42,696 nt of DNA from an uncultured Roseovarius sp. (GTDB taxonomy: Bacteria; Pseudomonadota; Alphaproteobacteria; Rhodobacterales; Rhodobacteraceae). Shown here piece after piece: positions 8,940-16,468 of this stretch; position 1 is the stretch's first letter; every line of letters starts with the position of its first letter. Made by a program: the position numbers and the translations under genes. The notes under the pieces are model-generated. The model was not told the DNA's origin. It saw only the letters and a program-made list of their open reading frames with translations, and searched no databases. The stretch is from contig NZ_CAMYMD010000063.1 in the NCBI RefSeq assembly GCF_947259555.1, forward strand, positions 1 through 42,696, in the 5' to 3' direction.

Positions 8940-9197
8940 ATGGATGAAAAGATGACCACTAAATCGATTATATTTGTTTGCGTAGGGATAGTGATGGCTG
9001 CGGTCATATTTGCGTATTTTTCTCTTACAGTATTTCTGATTCAGCCTATCGGCGCATTACCAGAGGGCGGAACTCTTGTAACAGCACGCGTCGGAAAAAC
9101 CAGAGTCGTGGACAGCGCCGATGCTATCTGTGAACGAGAAATGGGAGGGGTCAGCCTGCTTTGCCGCAGTATGATGATGGGAAAATTTTTTGGATGA
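8940..9197 (+). CDS. Small single-pass membrane protein, unknown
   Basis: 85 residues with one strong hydrophobic segment at about residues 8-33 (IIFVCVGIVMAAVIFAYFSL) and a short polar C-terminal part that includes an ICEREMGG stretch and two cysteines. I do not recognise the family. AT-rich codon use matches the neighbouring islet genes. The first ATG (8940) and a second at 8952 are both possible; neither has a strong ribosome site. It may be a real islet gene or a fragment. Confidence 0.5.
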   Translation: MDEKMTTKSIIFVCVGIVMAAVIFAYFSLTVFLIQPIGALPEGGTLVTARVGKTRVVDSADAICEREMGGVSLLCRSMMMGKFFG

Positions 9198-9287
9198 AAC
9201 GAATGTCTACTTCCGTCTTTCGTACAGTGAGACTTTGTATTTATGGTCAACTGGCGGCAGAGAGTATGGAGGATAAGGAAAGATTAA

Positions 9288-9548
9288 ATGGAAGTTCTTA
9301 TAATAGCAGTACTAATTGGACTGATCCCTGCTGCCATCGCTCAGGGAAAAGGCAAGTCCTTCATGCTTTGGTGGATATACGGCGCAGCCTTATTCATTGT
9401 GGCTCTCCCGCATGCGCTTATTATTCGGGCTGATGATCGTGTAATTGAAAGCAAACAGCTTAGTTCTGGGATGAAGAAGTGCCCGAGTTGTGCGGAAATG
9501 ATCAAGCAAGATGCAAAAGTTTGCAAGCATTGCAGAAGAGACGTTTGA
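9288..9548 (+). CDS. Membrane protein with C-terminal zinc ribbon
   Basis: 86 residues. Two hydrophobic segments (about 1-18 and 27-46) are followed by a short linker and a four-cysteine zinc ribbon: KKCPSCAEMIKQDAKVCKHC (CxxC, 12 residues, CxxC). Proteins of this plan (membrane anchor plus 'zinc ribbon' tail) are widespread, small and uncharacterised, often near phage-related or mobile genes. ATG 9288 is preceded by an A/G-rich run (GGAGGATAAGGAAAG). Last gene of the AT-rich islet. Confidence 0.75.
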   Translation: MEVLIIAVLIGLIPAAIAQGKGKSFMLWWIYGAALFIVALPHALIIRADDRVIESKQLSSGMKKCPSCAEMIKQDAKVCKHCRRDV

Positions 9549-9566
9549 CTTGAGCGCAAATTGAAA

Positions 9567-9594
9567 ACGGCCTACTTCTTGAGGGGCAGGCCGT
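9567..9594 (+). terminator. Hairpin after the zinc-ribbon gene
   Basis: ACGGCCT (9567-9573) pairs perfectly with AGGCCGT (9588-9594) across a 14-nt loop, about 20 bp after the stop of the zinc-ribbon gene. No clear U-run follows. Probable transcription end of the islet genes. Confidence 0.4.
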
Positions 9595-9690
9595 CATTCC
9601 GTTCACGGTCATCGGCTTCCCAGCCTGTACCTCTTAACCATGCTACATGAAAATTCCGTTCTGCAAGTATCCTCGACTCGGGCGATTTGG

Positions 9691-9831
9691 TCAGTACTGC
9701 CGCGCCCCTTCGGCTTCCAGCCGGGCGCGCTTGCGCTGCATCTCTATCAGAAGCCGGTTGACCTGCGCCTGTGCGGCCTCGTGAGGCGTCTTGCCTTCGT
9801 CCAGCGTGAGGTCGGAAACCGCGCCGCTCAG
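9691..9831 (-). CDS. Possible 46-residue ORF coupled to glsA
   Basis: Downstream of glsA a frame encodes a charged helical peptide ([20 protein letters not shown], then a basic [13 protein letters not shown] stretch) with strong G/C at third codon positions, as in real genes of this genome. A start is not obvious: the only near candidate is a CTG overlapping the glsA stop (CTGA). It may be a small gene, a remnant of a longer protein, or chance. Not recognised. Confidence 0.25.
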   Translation of the reverse strand: MSGAVSDLTLDEGKTPHEAAQAQVNRLLIEMQRKRARLEAEGARQY

Positions 9832-10766
9832 CCGCCCTTCACCTCCGGTCCGAACACCGACCAGCCGGTGCGCGCCGTCAGCCGTTCCATCGCCTCGGTT
9901 CCCAGCTTGGAATTGCCGTAGTGATTGAGCCCCGGCGACCACACCGCTACCGATGCCACCCCCGGCACGATCGAGAGGATCCCTCCACCCACGCCGCTCT
10001 TGCCCGGCAGGCCCACGCGAAAGGCATAATCGCCCGACCCGTCATAGTGCCCGCAGGTCATCATCAGCGCGTTGATCCGCCGGATCCGGGCCTGTGACAC
10101 GAGGCGCGGCACGCCTGGGCCACCGACCAGAAAACGCCCGGCATCGGCCAGTTGCGCGCAACTCATCTCTACCGCGCATTGGTGGAAATAGGTGCCGAGC
10201 GTCATCTCGGGCGAATTGCTCAGGTTGCCATGCGACCGCAGGTAATGCGCCAGCGCCAGATTGCGGTGGCCGGTCGCCGTCTCCGATGCGGCGACCCGGT
10301 CATTGATATGGATCGCCTCATCCCCCGCCGCCGCCCGGATGAACCGCAACAGCGCGCCAAGCGCCTCGCGCGGGCTCGCCCCTTCGAGCACGGCATCGGT
10401 GGTGACGATCGCGCCTGCGTTGATGAACGGGTTGCGCGGACGGCCCTTTTCCAACTCCAGGAGCAGCATCGAATCGAACGCCTGCCCCGACGGCTCGCGC
10501 CCGACGCGGTTCCAGAGCCGGTCGCCCAGCCGGCCAAGGGCCAGCGCCAGCATGAAGAGCTTGGATACCGACTGGATCGAAAAGGCCACGCCGGCATCGC
10601 CCGCTGTCAGGGTCGGCTGTCCGGGCCGGGCGACAGCGATGGCAAACTGATCCGGATCGATACAGGCCAGTTCGGGGATGTAATCGGCCACCTTGCCGCG
10701 CTCGGAGGCGTCGCGCGCCTCGGCCGCGATCCCGTCGAGGATGGCCTGCAACGGGTCGGCGGCCAT
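9828..10766 (-). CDS. glsA: Glutaminase A
   Basis: Hydrolyses L-glutamine to glutamate and ammonia; serine-dependent beta-lactamase-like fold, cytosolic. 312 residues, matching bacterial GlsA. The catalytic Ser66-x-x-Lys69 lies in FSIQSVSK. Other family blocks are [42 protein letters not shown] and [12 protein letters not shown]. Its ATG abuts the hisH stop with no gap (TGA then ATG at 10767/10766), so it is translated from the his message. Co-expression of a general glutaminase with the HisH glutaminase subunit is an unusual pairing; whether it is functional or accidental cannot be judged here. Confidence 0.96.
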   Translation of the reverse strand: MAADPLQAILDGIAAEARDASERGKVADYIPELACIDPDQFAIAVARPGQPTLTAGDAGVAFSIQSVSKLFMLALALGRLGDRLWNRVGREPSGQAFDSMLLLELEKGRPRNPFINAGAIVTTDAVLEGASPREALGALLRFIRAAAGDEAIHINDRVAASETATGHRNLALAHYLRSHGNLSNSPEMTLGTYFHQCAVEMSCAQLADAGRFLVGGPGVPRLVSQARIRRINALMMTCGHYDGSGDYAFRVGLPGKSGVGGGILSIVPGVASVAVWSPGLNHYGNSKLGTEAMERLTARTGWSVFGPEVKGG

Positions 10767-11405
10767 TCAGGGGGTCCAGGTCAGGAAATTGGCGATCAGG
10801 CGCAGCCCGGTGGCCTGGCTCTTCTCTGGGTGGAATTGCGTGCCGACGAGGGTGTCGCGCCCGACAACGGCGGTGACCGGCGCGCCATAGTCGGCATGCG
10901 CCAGCAGATGCGCCGGATCCTCCACCCGGAAATGGTAGGAATGCACGAAATAGGCATGATCGCCGGTCTCGATCCCGTCGAAAATGGCGTGCGGCTGGTC
11001 GATCACCAGATCGTTCCAGCCCATATGCGGCACCTTCAATGCCGGATCGGCGGGCGCGATATGCTCGACCGTGCCGCCGATCCAGTCAAATCCGGGCGTC
11101 TCCTCGTATTCCATCCCGCGCGTCGCCAGCATCTGCATCCCAATGCAGATGCCCATGAACGGACGCCCGCCGCCGATCACCGCCGCCTCGATGGCCTCAA
11201 AGACGCCGCGATGATCGTAAAGCTCGGTGCGGCAGGCCGGAAACGCCCCGTCGCCGGGCAGCACGATGCGATCCGCGCGCCGGATCACCTCAGGGTCGGA
11301 GGTGACGACCACCTCACCGGCACCGGTCTCGCGCGCCATGCGCTGAAACGCCTTTTCCGCCGAGTGCAGGTTGCCGCTCTCGTAATCGACGATGACGGTG
11401 GTCAT
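10767..11405 (-). CDS. hisH: HisH, imidazole glycerol phosphate synthase glutaminase subunit
   Basis: Class I glutamine amidotransferase that supplies ammonia to HisF. 212 residues. Catalytic triad visible: Cys87 in GICIGMQML, His192 and Glu194 in TQFHPEKS. The segment VPHMGWNDL is the HisH-type signature at the HisF interface. It starts 3 nt after the hisB stop. The partner hisF is at 4105-4869 on the other strand, so the complex is made from two separately transcribed loci. Confidence 0.97.
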   Translation of the reverse strand: MTTVIVDYESGNLHSAEKAFQRMARETGAGEVVVTSDPEVIRRADRIVLPGDGAFPACRTELYDHRGVFEAIEAAVIGGGRPFMGICIGMQMLATRGMEYEETPGFDWIGGTVEHIAPADPALKVPHMGWNDLVIDQPHAIFDGIETGDHAYFVHSYHFRVEDPAHLLAHADYGAPVTAVVGRDTLVGTQFHPEKSQATGLRLIANFLTWTP

Positions 11406-11408
11406 AAT

Positions 11409-11996
11409 TTACAAGCTGCCCTTGGTCGACGGAATCGCATCCGACTTGCGCGGATCGCTTTCCAGCGCCTCGCGCAAGCTGCGCGCCACCGCCTTGAATG
11501 CCGCCTCGGCCATGTGGTGGCTGTTGAGGCCGTGCAGCGCATCGACATGCAGCGTGATGCCGCCATGGGTGCTGAACGCCTGAAAGAACTCGCGCACCAG
11601 TTCCGTATCGAACGTGCCGATCTTGGCCGTGGGCAGGTCCATGTTCCACACCAGATAGGGCCGCCCCGACAGATCGAGGGCGGCGCGCACCAGCGCGTCA
11701 TCCATCGGCAACAGGCACGCGCCATAGCGGCGGATGCCGCGCTTGTCGCCAATGGCGTGGCTCAGCGCCTGCCCAAGCGCGATACCCACATCCTCGACCG
11801 TGTGGTGATCGTCGATATGCAGATCGCCCGTGCAGCGCACCGTCATGTCGATCAGCGAATGCCGCGCCAGTTGATCCAGCATGTGATCGAAAAAGCCGAC
11901 ACCGGTCTGGTTGTCATAGCTGCCGCTACCGTCGATGGCGATTTCGACGGTGATCTCGGTCTCTGCGGTCTTTCGCGTGATCGTGGCGTTGCGCAT
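11409..11996 (-). CDS. hisB: HisB, imidazoleglycerol-phosphate dehydratase
   Basis: Dehydrates IGP to imidazole acetol phosphate; manganese enzyme forming a 24-mer. 195 residues, the monofunctional form without the HisB phosphatase domain. Metal-binding His/Glu motifs are intact: [27 protein letters not shown], and [18 protein letters not shown] 11996 follows GGAGG at about 4 nt; the open frame extends further upstream, but that part has no family similarity. First gene of the hisB-hisH-glsA unit. Confidence 0.97.
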   Translation of the reverse strand: MRNATITRKTAETEITVEIAIDGSGSYDNQTGVGFFDHMLDQLARHSLIDMTVRCTGDLHIDDHHTVEDVGIALGQALSHAIGDKRGIRRYGACLLPMDDALVRAALDLSGRPYLVWNMDLPTAKIGTFDTELVREFFQAFSTHGGITLHVDALHGLNSHHMAEAAFKAVARSLREALESDPRKSDAIPSTKGSL

Positions 11997-12111
11997 GGGG
12001 CCTCCGCTGATGCTTTGGCGCTCTATACTGCGGCTTGATCCACAGGCCAAGAGGGAAGGCCACGACCACCCCGGCGGATCGCCCCATATCTGTCTGGTCT
12101 GAGAGAGAAAA

Positions 12112-12186
12112 TGGAGCGGGCGAAGAGATTCGAACTCTCGACCCTTACCTTGGCAAGGTAATGCTCTACCCCTGAGCTACGCCCGC
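12112..12186 (-). tRNA. tRNA-Gly (anticodon GCC)
   Basis: On the minus strand the acceptor GCGGGCG pairs with CGCCCGC. The anticodon stem-loop ACCTTGCCAAGGT gives anticodon GCC; the T-arm GAGTTCGAATCTC, a discriminator T and an encoded CCA complete a 75-nt gene. It lies 115 bp upstream of hisB on the same strand. Confidence 0.97.
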
Positions 12187-12395
12187 GTCCTTGGGTGAGC
12201 CGTGATCTATAAACTCTGGCGCGCGGCTGCAAGAGGAAAATTGCAGATTGCTTGGAAAATTGTTGCCGGCTCCGGATTGCGGACGGGCGGGCCCTGTTGA
12301 CGCAATTGTGTTTCCCGATTCTGCCTTTGGCCGCTAGGCTCTGGCTTTGTCGGGGCAGGTGTCAGGCCCGCCCCTTGAACTGGAGGAGTACCTAT

Positions 12396-12722
12396 ATGCC
12401 AGCCTATCTGATTGCGCAGGTCAAGATTACCGATGATTCCTGGGTGCCGGACTATGCGGCCAGAACCCACGATATCGCCGCCAAACATGGTGGCCGATAC
12501 CTGTCTCGCAGCGCCAATATCGAGACGCTCGAGGGCGCAGCGCCGGATACCACGCTGATCGCGCTGATCGAGTTTCCGTCGGCGGATGCGGCGCGCGCCT
12601 TTGCCGAGGATGCCGAATATGCGCCGCTCGCACAGGCCCGGCAGGCCGGCAGCGAGGGGCATTTCTGGGTGATCGACGATACCGATGTGGCAGGCTCGAT
12701 CCCGTATCTGCCGAAAGGGTAG
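12396..12722 (+). CDS. DUF1330 domain protein
   Basis: 108-residue member of the DUF1330 family (ferredoxin-like dimeric alpha/beta barrel). MPAYLIAQVKITD at the start, a central KHGGRYLSRSANIETLEG and IALIEFPSADAARAF are family hallmarks. Biochemical role unknown. ATG 12396 has GGAGGAG at about 8 nt; the frame is open upstream to 12252 but that part is not conserved. Followed by the first structured repeat element. Confidence 0.92.
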   Translation: MPAYLIAQVKITDDSWVPDYAARTHDIAAKHGGRYLSRSANIETLEGAAPDTTLIALIEFPSADAARAFAEDAEYAPLAQARQAGSEGHFWVIDDTDVAGSIPYLPKG

Positions 12723-12768
12723 GGCAGGGCGATGCTGGCCTGTCGCTGGCGTTGACGTTCAGCCCCAA

Positions 12769-12887
12769 TGCGCGGAATCAAGGTGCCGCAGGCACCGCCG
12801 CGCAGCGCCCGACCGCCCCCCGGGCGGGCGCTTTTGCAACGTCATGCGCCCGCGCATTCGCTGCAGTATTTGGCTGCCATAAAGCGC
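12769..12887 (+). repeat. Structured intergenic element, copy 1
   Basis: 119-nt element between DUF1330 and the GMC gene. Outer stem TGCGCGG (12769-12775) / CCGCGCA (12798-12804) encloses AATCAA and an inner hairpin GGTGCC-GCA-GGCACC. A second hairpin, AGCGCCCG (12804-12811) / CGGGCGCT (12825-12832), carries CCGCCCCCCGG in its loop. A tail with TGCAAC and TTGGCTG-CC-ATAAAGCGC follows. Copy 2 at 15754-15870 keeps these loops and motifs while its inner stems differ with matched base changes. It also accounts for most of the 325-bp gap 12723-13047, in which I see no gene. Strand is nominal. Confidence 0.7.
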
Positions 12888-13047
12888 GCCCCGTAAAGGT
12901 TGCAGCGCCCACCCACGGTCGGGCACCGCGCGGCTCATCTCGGAAACGTCAAGGTCTGCAACAGACCAACTCCCCCGCAGCCAGCCCATACTGTCCCCCG
13001 GCACCCTGGGGAGAGGAGGGCACCGGGAGAGAACGCACAGCCCCGTC

Positions 13048-14619
13048 TCAGAGGTTGCCGCGTGACATCTCACCCGCGATGTGGTCGGCCTGCCGGATGG
13101 CTAGCGCCACGATCGTCAGCGTCGGATTTTCCGCCGCCCCGGTGGTGAATTGCGAGCCGTCCGAGACAAAGAGGTTGGCAATATCATGGGTCTGGCCCCA
13201 TTTGTTCACCACCCCGTCGCGCGGGTTTTCCGACATCCGGTTGGTCCCGAGGTTATGCGTCGACGGATAGGGCGGCGTCGGCAGCGTGCGCGTGGCCCCC
13301 ACCGCATCGTAGATCGCGGCCCCCTGCGTGTAGGCGTGGTTGCGCATCGCGATATCGTTGGGGTGGTCGTCGAAATGCACATTCGCCACCGGCAGACCGT
13401 ACTGGTCCTTGACCGCGTGGTTGAGAGTGACGCGGTTGGTCTCCTGCGGCATGTCCTCGCCCACGATCCACATGCCAGCCATGTTCTCGTAGGAATCGAG
13501 CGCGGTGGTGAATTCGCGCCCCCACCCGCCGGGATCGAGAAACGCCGCCATGAAGGGCAGGCCAAGCGCCAGCGTCTCCAACTCATAGCCGCCGACAAAC
13601 CCGCGTGAGGGATCGTGCCGCGCCTCGTCCTGAATGATGCCCGCCATCGTGGTGCCGCGCCACATCTTCACCGGCTTGTCGAAAATGCCGTAGACCGATC
13701 CGGTCATGTGCCGCATGTAGTTGCGCCCGACCTGACCCGAGGAATTGGCAAGCCCGTCGGGGAACATCGTTGAGGCGGAATTGAGCAGTATGCGGGGCGA
13801 CTCGAAACTGTTGCCCGCGACGCAGACCGCGCGCGCTTTCTGCATCTGCAGATTGCCGTCGGCGTCGAAGTATTCGACCCCCGTCACCGTGCCACTGTCA
13901 TCGTGCAGGATGCGCGCCACATGCGCCTTTTCGCGCACTTCCAGATTGCCCGTCGCCTCACCGCGCGGAATATCGGTGTAGGCCGCCGACCATTTCGCGC
14001 CCCATTTGCAGCCCTGAAAGCAGAACCCGGTCTGCTGGCAGGCCATGCGCCCGTCGTTCTCCTCCGAATTGATCGCCATGCGGCCGGTATGGACCTCGGT
14101 GTAGCCCAGCTTTTTCGCCCCGGCCTCGAACACCTTGTAATTGTTGCAGCCGGGCAGACCGGGCATGTCGTTGGTGCGGGTCACGCCCAGCTTTTTCTCG
14201 GCCTTGTCGTACCACGGGGCCATTTCCGCGCCGTCGATGGGCCAGTCCAGAAGGTTGGCGCCCTGCACCGGGCCATAATTCGTCGCGGCCTTCCACTCAT
14301 GGTCCTGAATGCGCAGCGAGGCGCCCGCCCAATGGGTCGTGGTGCCGCCCACGGCCTTGACGATCCAGGCGGGCAGCCCGGAAAAATCCCGTGCCACGCG
14401 CCAGTCGCCGCTTGTGGTGCGCGGGTCGAGCCAGGCCAGCTGCCCGAAACTTTCCCATTCGTCGTTGACGTAATCCTCGGGCAGGTAGCGCCCGCCCGCC
14501 TCCAGCGCCACCACGGACACGCCGCGTTGCGCCAACTCGTTCGACAGCACGCCGCCGCCCGCGCCGGTGCCGATGACGACGATCACAGAGTCGTCGCTCA
14601 GATCAAAAGGTGCAGCCAT
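13048..14619 (-). CDS. GMC-family FAD-dependent oxidoreductase
   Basis: 523-residue flavoprotein dehydrogenase of the glucose-methanol-choline family, close in plan to the large subunit of membrane-associated gluconate/sorbitol/fructose dehydrogenases. The N-terminal FAD site is VIGTGAGGGVLSNELAQRG with the acidic VVALEAGGRY; KAVGGTTTHWAGASLR is the second FAD-contact block. The C-terminal GMC part contains STHNLGTNRMSENPRDGVVN and SDGSQFTTGAAENPTLTIVA, where an Asn serves at the active site. ATG 14619 follows GGAGG at 8 nt. The next gene upstream encodes a Tat-exported small subunit, which suggests that the pair is carried to the periplasm together as a hitchhiker complex. Substrate (a sugar or polyol) unknown. 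Confidence 0.93.
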   Translation of the reverse strand: MAAPFDLSDDSVIVVIGTGAGGGVLSNELAQRGVSVVALEAGGRYLPEDYVNDEWESFGQLAWLDPRTTSGDWRVARDFSGLPAWIVKAVGGTTTHWAGASLRIQDHEWKAATNYGPVQGANLLDWPIDGAEMAPWYDKAEKKLGVTRTNDMPGLPGCNNYKVFEAGAKKLGYTEVHTGRMAINSEENDGRMACQQTGFCFQGCKWGAKWSAAYTDIPRGEATGNLEVREKAHVARILHDDSGTVTGVEYFDADGNLQMQKARAVCVAGNSFESPRILLNSASTMFPDGLANSSGQVGRNYMRHMTGSVYGIFDKPVKMWRGTTMAGIIQDEARHDPSRGFVGGYELETLALGLPFMAAFLDPGGWGREFTTALDSYENMAGMWIVGEDMPQETNRVTLNHAVKDQYGLPVANVHFDDHPNDIAMRNHAYTQGAAIYDAVGATRTLPTPPYPSTHNLGTNRMSENPRDGVVNKWGQTHDIANLFVSDGSQFTTGAAENPTLTIVALAIRQADHIAGEMSRGNL

Positions 14620-14647
14620 AGTTGGGTCCTCCTCAGTTGGCTATGGC

Positions 14648-15172
14648 TCAGAGCCAGGTGATGTCGTCGAAACCGCGATTGATGTAACCGCCCTTGGAAT
14701 AGGACTCGCCCTCATAGCCAAACAGCGGCCAGACCGCCTTTTGGTTATAAAGGCCGGTCACCAGACCGCCGCGCACCTGCTGAAAGAACGCACTGTCCTC
14801 GATGCCGCGCAGGATATCGACGCGGTCGCGCTCCCACCCGACGCTCAGGTAATCGGCATGGCCCTTGCCGCGCGCGGCGGCGTTCAGCATCTCGATGCCC
14901 GCCTCGGTCGTGTCGACTGCATCGGGCACGTCATATCCCTTGACCGCAACGACGTAATATTCGTCGCTCAGGTGGTCATGTGGATAGATATCCCGCGCCA
15001 TCTGCACCAGTGTTGCGAAGGTCTCCGGCTTGAGCGCGTTCATCTCGGTCGCCCAGGCCGCATCGCTGCCAGCCACGAAACTGCTGCCGACGACAAAGCT
15101 TGCGCCCGCCGCCATGGATCGCGCGAGCAAGTCGCGCCGTGAGAGCCCCTGTCGGGCTTTGGTCTCGGTCAT
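14648..15172 (-). CDS. Tat-exported gluconate 2-dehydrogenase subunit 3-like protein
   Basis: 174 residues with a twin-arginine signal (LSRRDLLARSMAAGASFVVG, residues 10-29) and a body typical of the small subunit of GMC dehydrogenases: TFATLVQMARDIYPHDHLSDEYYVVAV and RGGLVTGLYNQKAVWPLFGYEGES, ending GGYINRGFDDITWL. It lies directly upstream of the GMC gene with a 28-nt gap, so the two form an operon. Start: an ATG at 15187 is possible, but the second in-frame ATG (15172) has the strong GGGAGGAG site and places the RR motif normally. No cytochrome subunit is nearby; electron acceptor unknown. Confidence 0.9.
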   Translation of the reverse strand: MTETKARQGLSRRDLLARSMAAGASFVVGSSFVAGSDAAWATEMNALKPETFATLVQMARDIYPHDHLSDEYYVVAVKGYDVPDAVDTTEAGIEMLNAAARGKGHADYLSVGWERDRVDILRGIEDSAFFQQVRGGLVTGLYNQKAVWPLFGYEGESYSKGGYINRGFDDITWL

Positions 15173-15229
15173 TGGTTCTCCTCCCATGAAATGAAACGGG
15201 CGCGGCTCTCCCCGGCCGCGCCCGTGCTG

Positions 15230-15625
15230 TCATTTGAAGCGCCCGCCGCGTTGCAGGACCTCGATCTCGTAGCCGTCCGGATCGGCGACGAAAAAGAACG
15301 TGCCCACGAGTTTGCCGTCCGGCGCGAATTCGACGATTTTTCGGGGGTTGAGGCCCTCGGCGATGAATCGCGCATGCTCGGCCTCCAGATCCTCGACCAG
15401 AACGGCCAGATGGCCATAGCCGTCGCCCAGGTCATAGGGCTCGGTGCGGCCCTTGTTGACGGTCAGTTCCACCTCGAAGGGGCTTTCGGCGTTTGACATG
15501 TAGACGAGGGTGAATGTCTCGAAATCCAGCCGGTCGGCCACGTCGAGCCCGAATGCGCGTTTGTAGAAATCAACCGACCGCGCCTCGTCGAGAACGCGAA
15601 TCATGCTGTGAATGGCTTTGGCCAT
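15230..15625 (-). CDS. Glyoxalase I-like VOC protein
   Basis: 131-residue VOC protein resembling lactoylglutathione lyase (GloA). Candidate metal ligands sit in the usual places: His6 (MAKAIHSMIRV), a Glu in PFEVELT, His in GDGYGHLAVLV and Glu in GYEIEVLQ. FYKRAFGLDVADR and LVYMSNAE are glyoxalase I-like. It would detoxify methylglyoxal with glutathione if the assignment holds; other VOC activities are possible. Two adjacent ATGs exist; the second (15625) is better spaced from GGAGG. It precedes the Tat/GMC pair on the same strand, about 57 bp upstream. Confidence 0.85.
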   Translation of the reverse strand: MAKAIHSMIRVLDEARSVDFYKRAFGLDVADRLDFETFTLVYMSNAESPFEVELTVNKGRTEPYDLGDGYGHLAVLVEDLEAEHARFIAEGLNPRKIVEFAPDGKLVGTFFFVADPDGYEIEVLQRGGRFK

Positions 15626-15685
15626 CATGCCCTCCGGATCGTTGCAGTTGGTCCGGAAAGTTTACCAGCGCGGGCGCGGGGGCGG

Positions 15686-15703
15686 GTAGTAAGGGGTTAC
15701 TAC
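15686..15703. promoter_or_regulatory. 7-bp inverted repeat upstream of the glyoxalase-like gene
   Basis: GTAGTAA, four G's, TTACTAC: a perfect dyad about 60-80 bp upstream of the start codon, the size and position of a repressor or activator site. An AT-rich dyad in a GC-rich stretch stands out. The binding protein is unknown. Confidence 0.4.
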
Positions 15704-15753
15704 AGGGGGTTGGGGGGCTTTTGGCCTGGAGCGGACCTTTGCCGTTATGCCCC

Positions 15754-15870
15754 TGCGCGGAATCAAGGGCGAAGCCCGCCGCGCATCGCCGGGCCGCCCC
15801 CCGGCACGGCGATTTGGCTGCAACCTGCTCAGAGTTCGGATGTTTTTCGGGCTTGGCTGTTATAAAGCGC
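15754..15870 (+). repeat. Structured intergenic element, copy 2
   Basis: 117-nt second copy in the same orientation as copy 1. Outer stem TGCGCGG (15754-15760) / CCGCGCA (15779-15785) is identical, but its inner hairpin is GGGC-GAA-GCCC. Hairpin 2 is ATCGCCG (15785-15791) / CGGCGAT (15807-15813), again with GCCGCCCCCCGGC in the loop. The tail keeps TGCAAC and TTGGCTG-TT-ATAAAGCGC. It fills much of the 387-bp gap 15626-16012; the rest shows only the dyad at 15686. Confidence 0.7.
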
Positions 15871-16012
15871 TACAAAGCTGATGCTGGATCGCCGTACCGC
15901 GGCCCGTCGATGCGCGGCTCACGTCAACGGCAGCTCCAGACCATTTCTGCCCTCCCCTCAATTCCGCATCGGCATCCCGTCCTCCCAGCGAAAGCCGATG
16001 CCGCCGCCTTTG

Positions 16013-16306
16013 TCACTCCGCCGCGATCTGACGTTCCTCCGCCTCCAGCGGGGTCTCGCGGTGCACAAGACAGGTGCAGCGCAACAGCGAGGTGAAGTTG
16101 GCCGGCTCGCCATGCAACTCCAGCACCTCGGCATGCAGTTTCGAGACGAAACCGGGCGTGCTCAGCCCCTCGCTCTCGGCGATTTCATCCAGAATGCCCC
16201 AGAATGATTTCTCCAGCCGGATGCTCGTGCTCTGGCCATTCAGGCGCATCCGGCGGGTTTCCAGCGTGTAACGGTCCGGGTCCTGCCCGGCAAAGAGTTG
16301 GCACAT
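16013..16306 (-). CDS. Ribbon-helix-helix (RHH_4) protein
   Basis: 97 residues. Central RHH_4-type domain: the strand LNGQSTSIRLEKSFW leads into helices ILDEIAESEGLS and FVSKLHAEVLELHG. The N-terminus MCQLFAGQDPDRYTLETR and the SLLRCTCLVH segment are typical of alphaproteobacterial members. The strand plus two helices suggests a DNA-binding dimer, but no target is known. ATG 16306 has GGGAGG at 8 nt. Confidence 0.88.
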   Translation of the reverse strand: MCQLFAGQDPDRYTLETRRMRLNGQSTSIRLEKSFWGILDEIAESEGLSTPGFVSKLHAEVLELHGEPANFTSLLRCTCLVHRETPLEAEERQIAAE

Positions 16307-16322
16307 GTCTTGGTCCTCCCTC

Positions 16323-16352
16323 GTCCGGCGGGCGGCCCCCCGCGCGCCGGAC
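16323..16352. terminator. Strong GC hairpin between MAPEG and RHH_4 genes
   Basis: GTCCGGCG (16323-16330) pairs with CGCCGGAC (16345-16352), and an inner GCGG/CCGC extends the stem. It lies about 17 bp upstream of the RHH_4 start, within its ribosome-site region on the minus strand, and downstream of MAPEG. It could end MAPEG transcription or form a leader structure. Confidence 0.4.
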
Positions 16353-16468
16353 CTCAGTACCTGATAGCATCATGGCCGATTTTTTCCACGCGGGGAAGCC
16401 TGCCGCGCGCTCAGCCGCGGTGCCGCCGCGTCTGGCAGACCGGACCGAGCATGATCGCCCCTTCCGGT

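Noticed and set aside
8008..9700. Attachment-site repeat of the tRNA-Asn 3' end, or an integrase gene
   Set aside because: I found no second copy of the T-arm/acceptor sequence and no integrase, so insertion by a tRNA-targeting integrase stays a guess.
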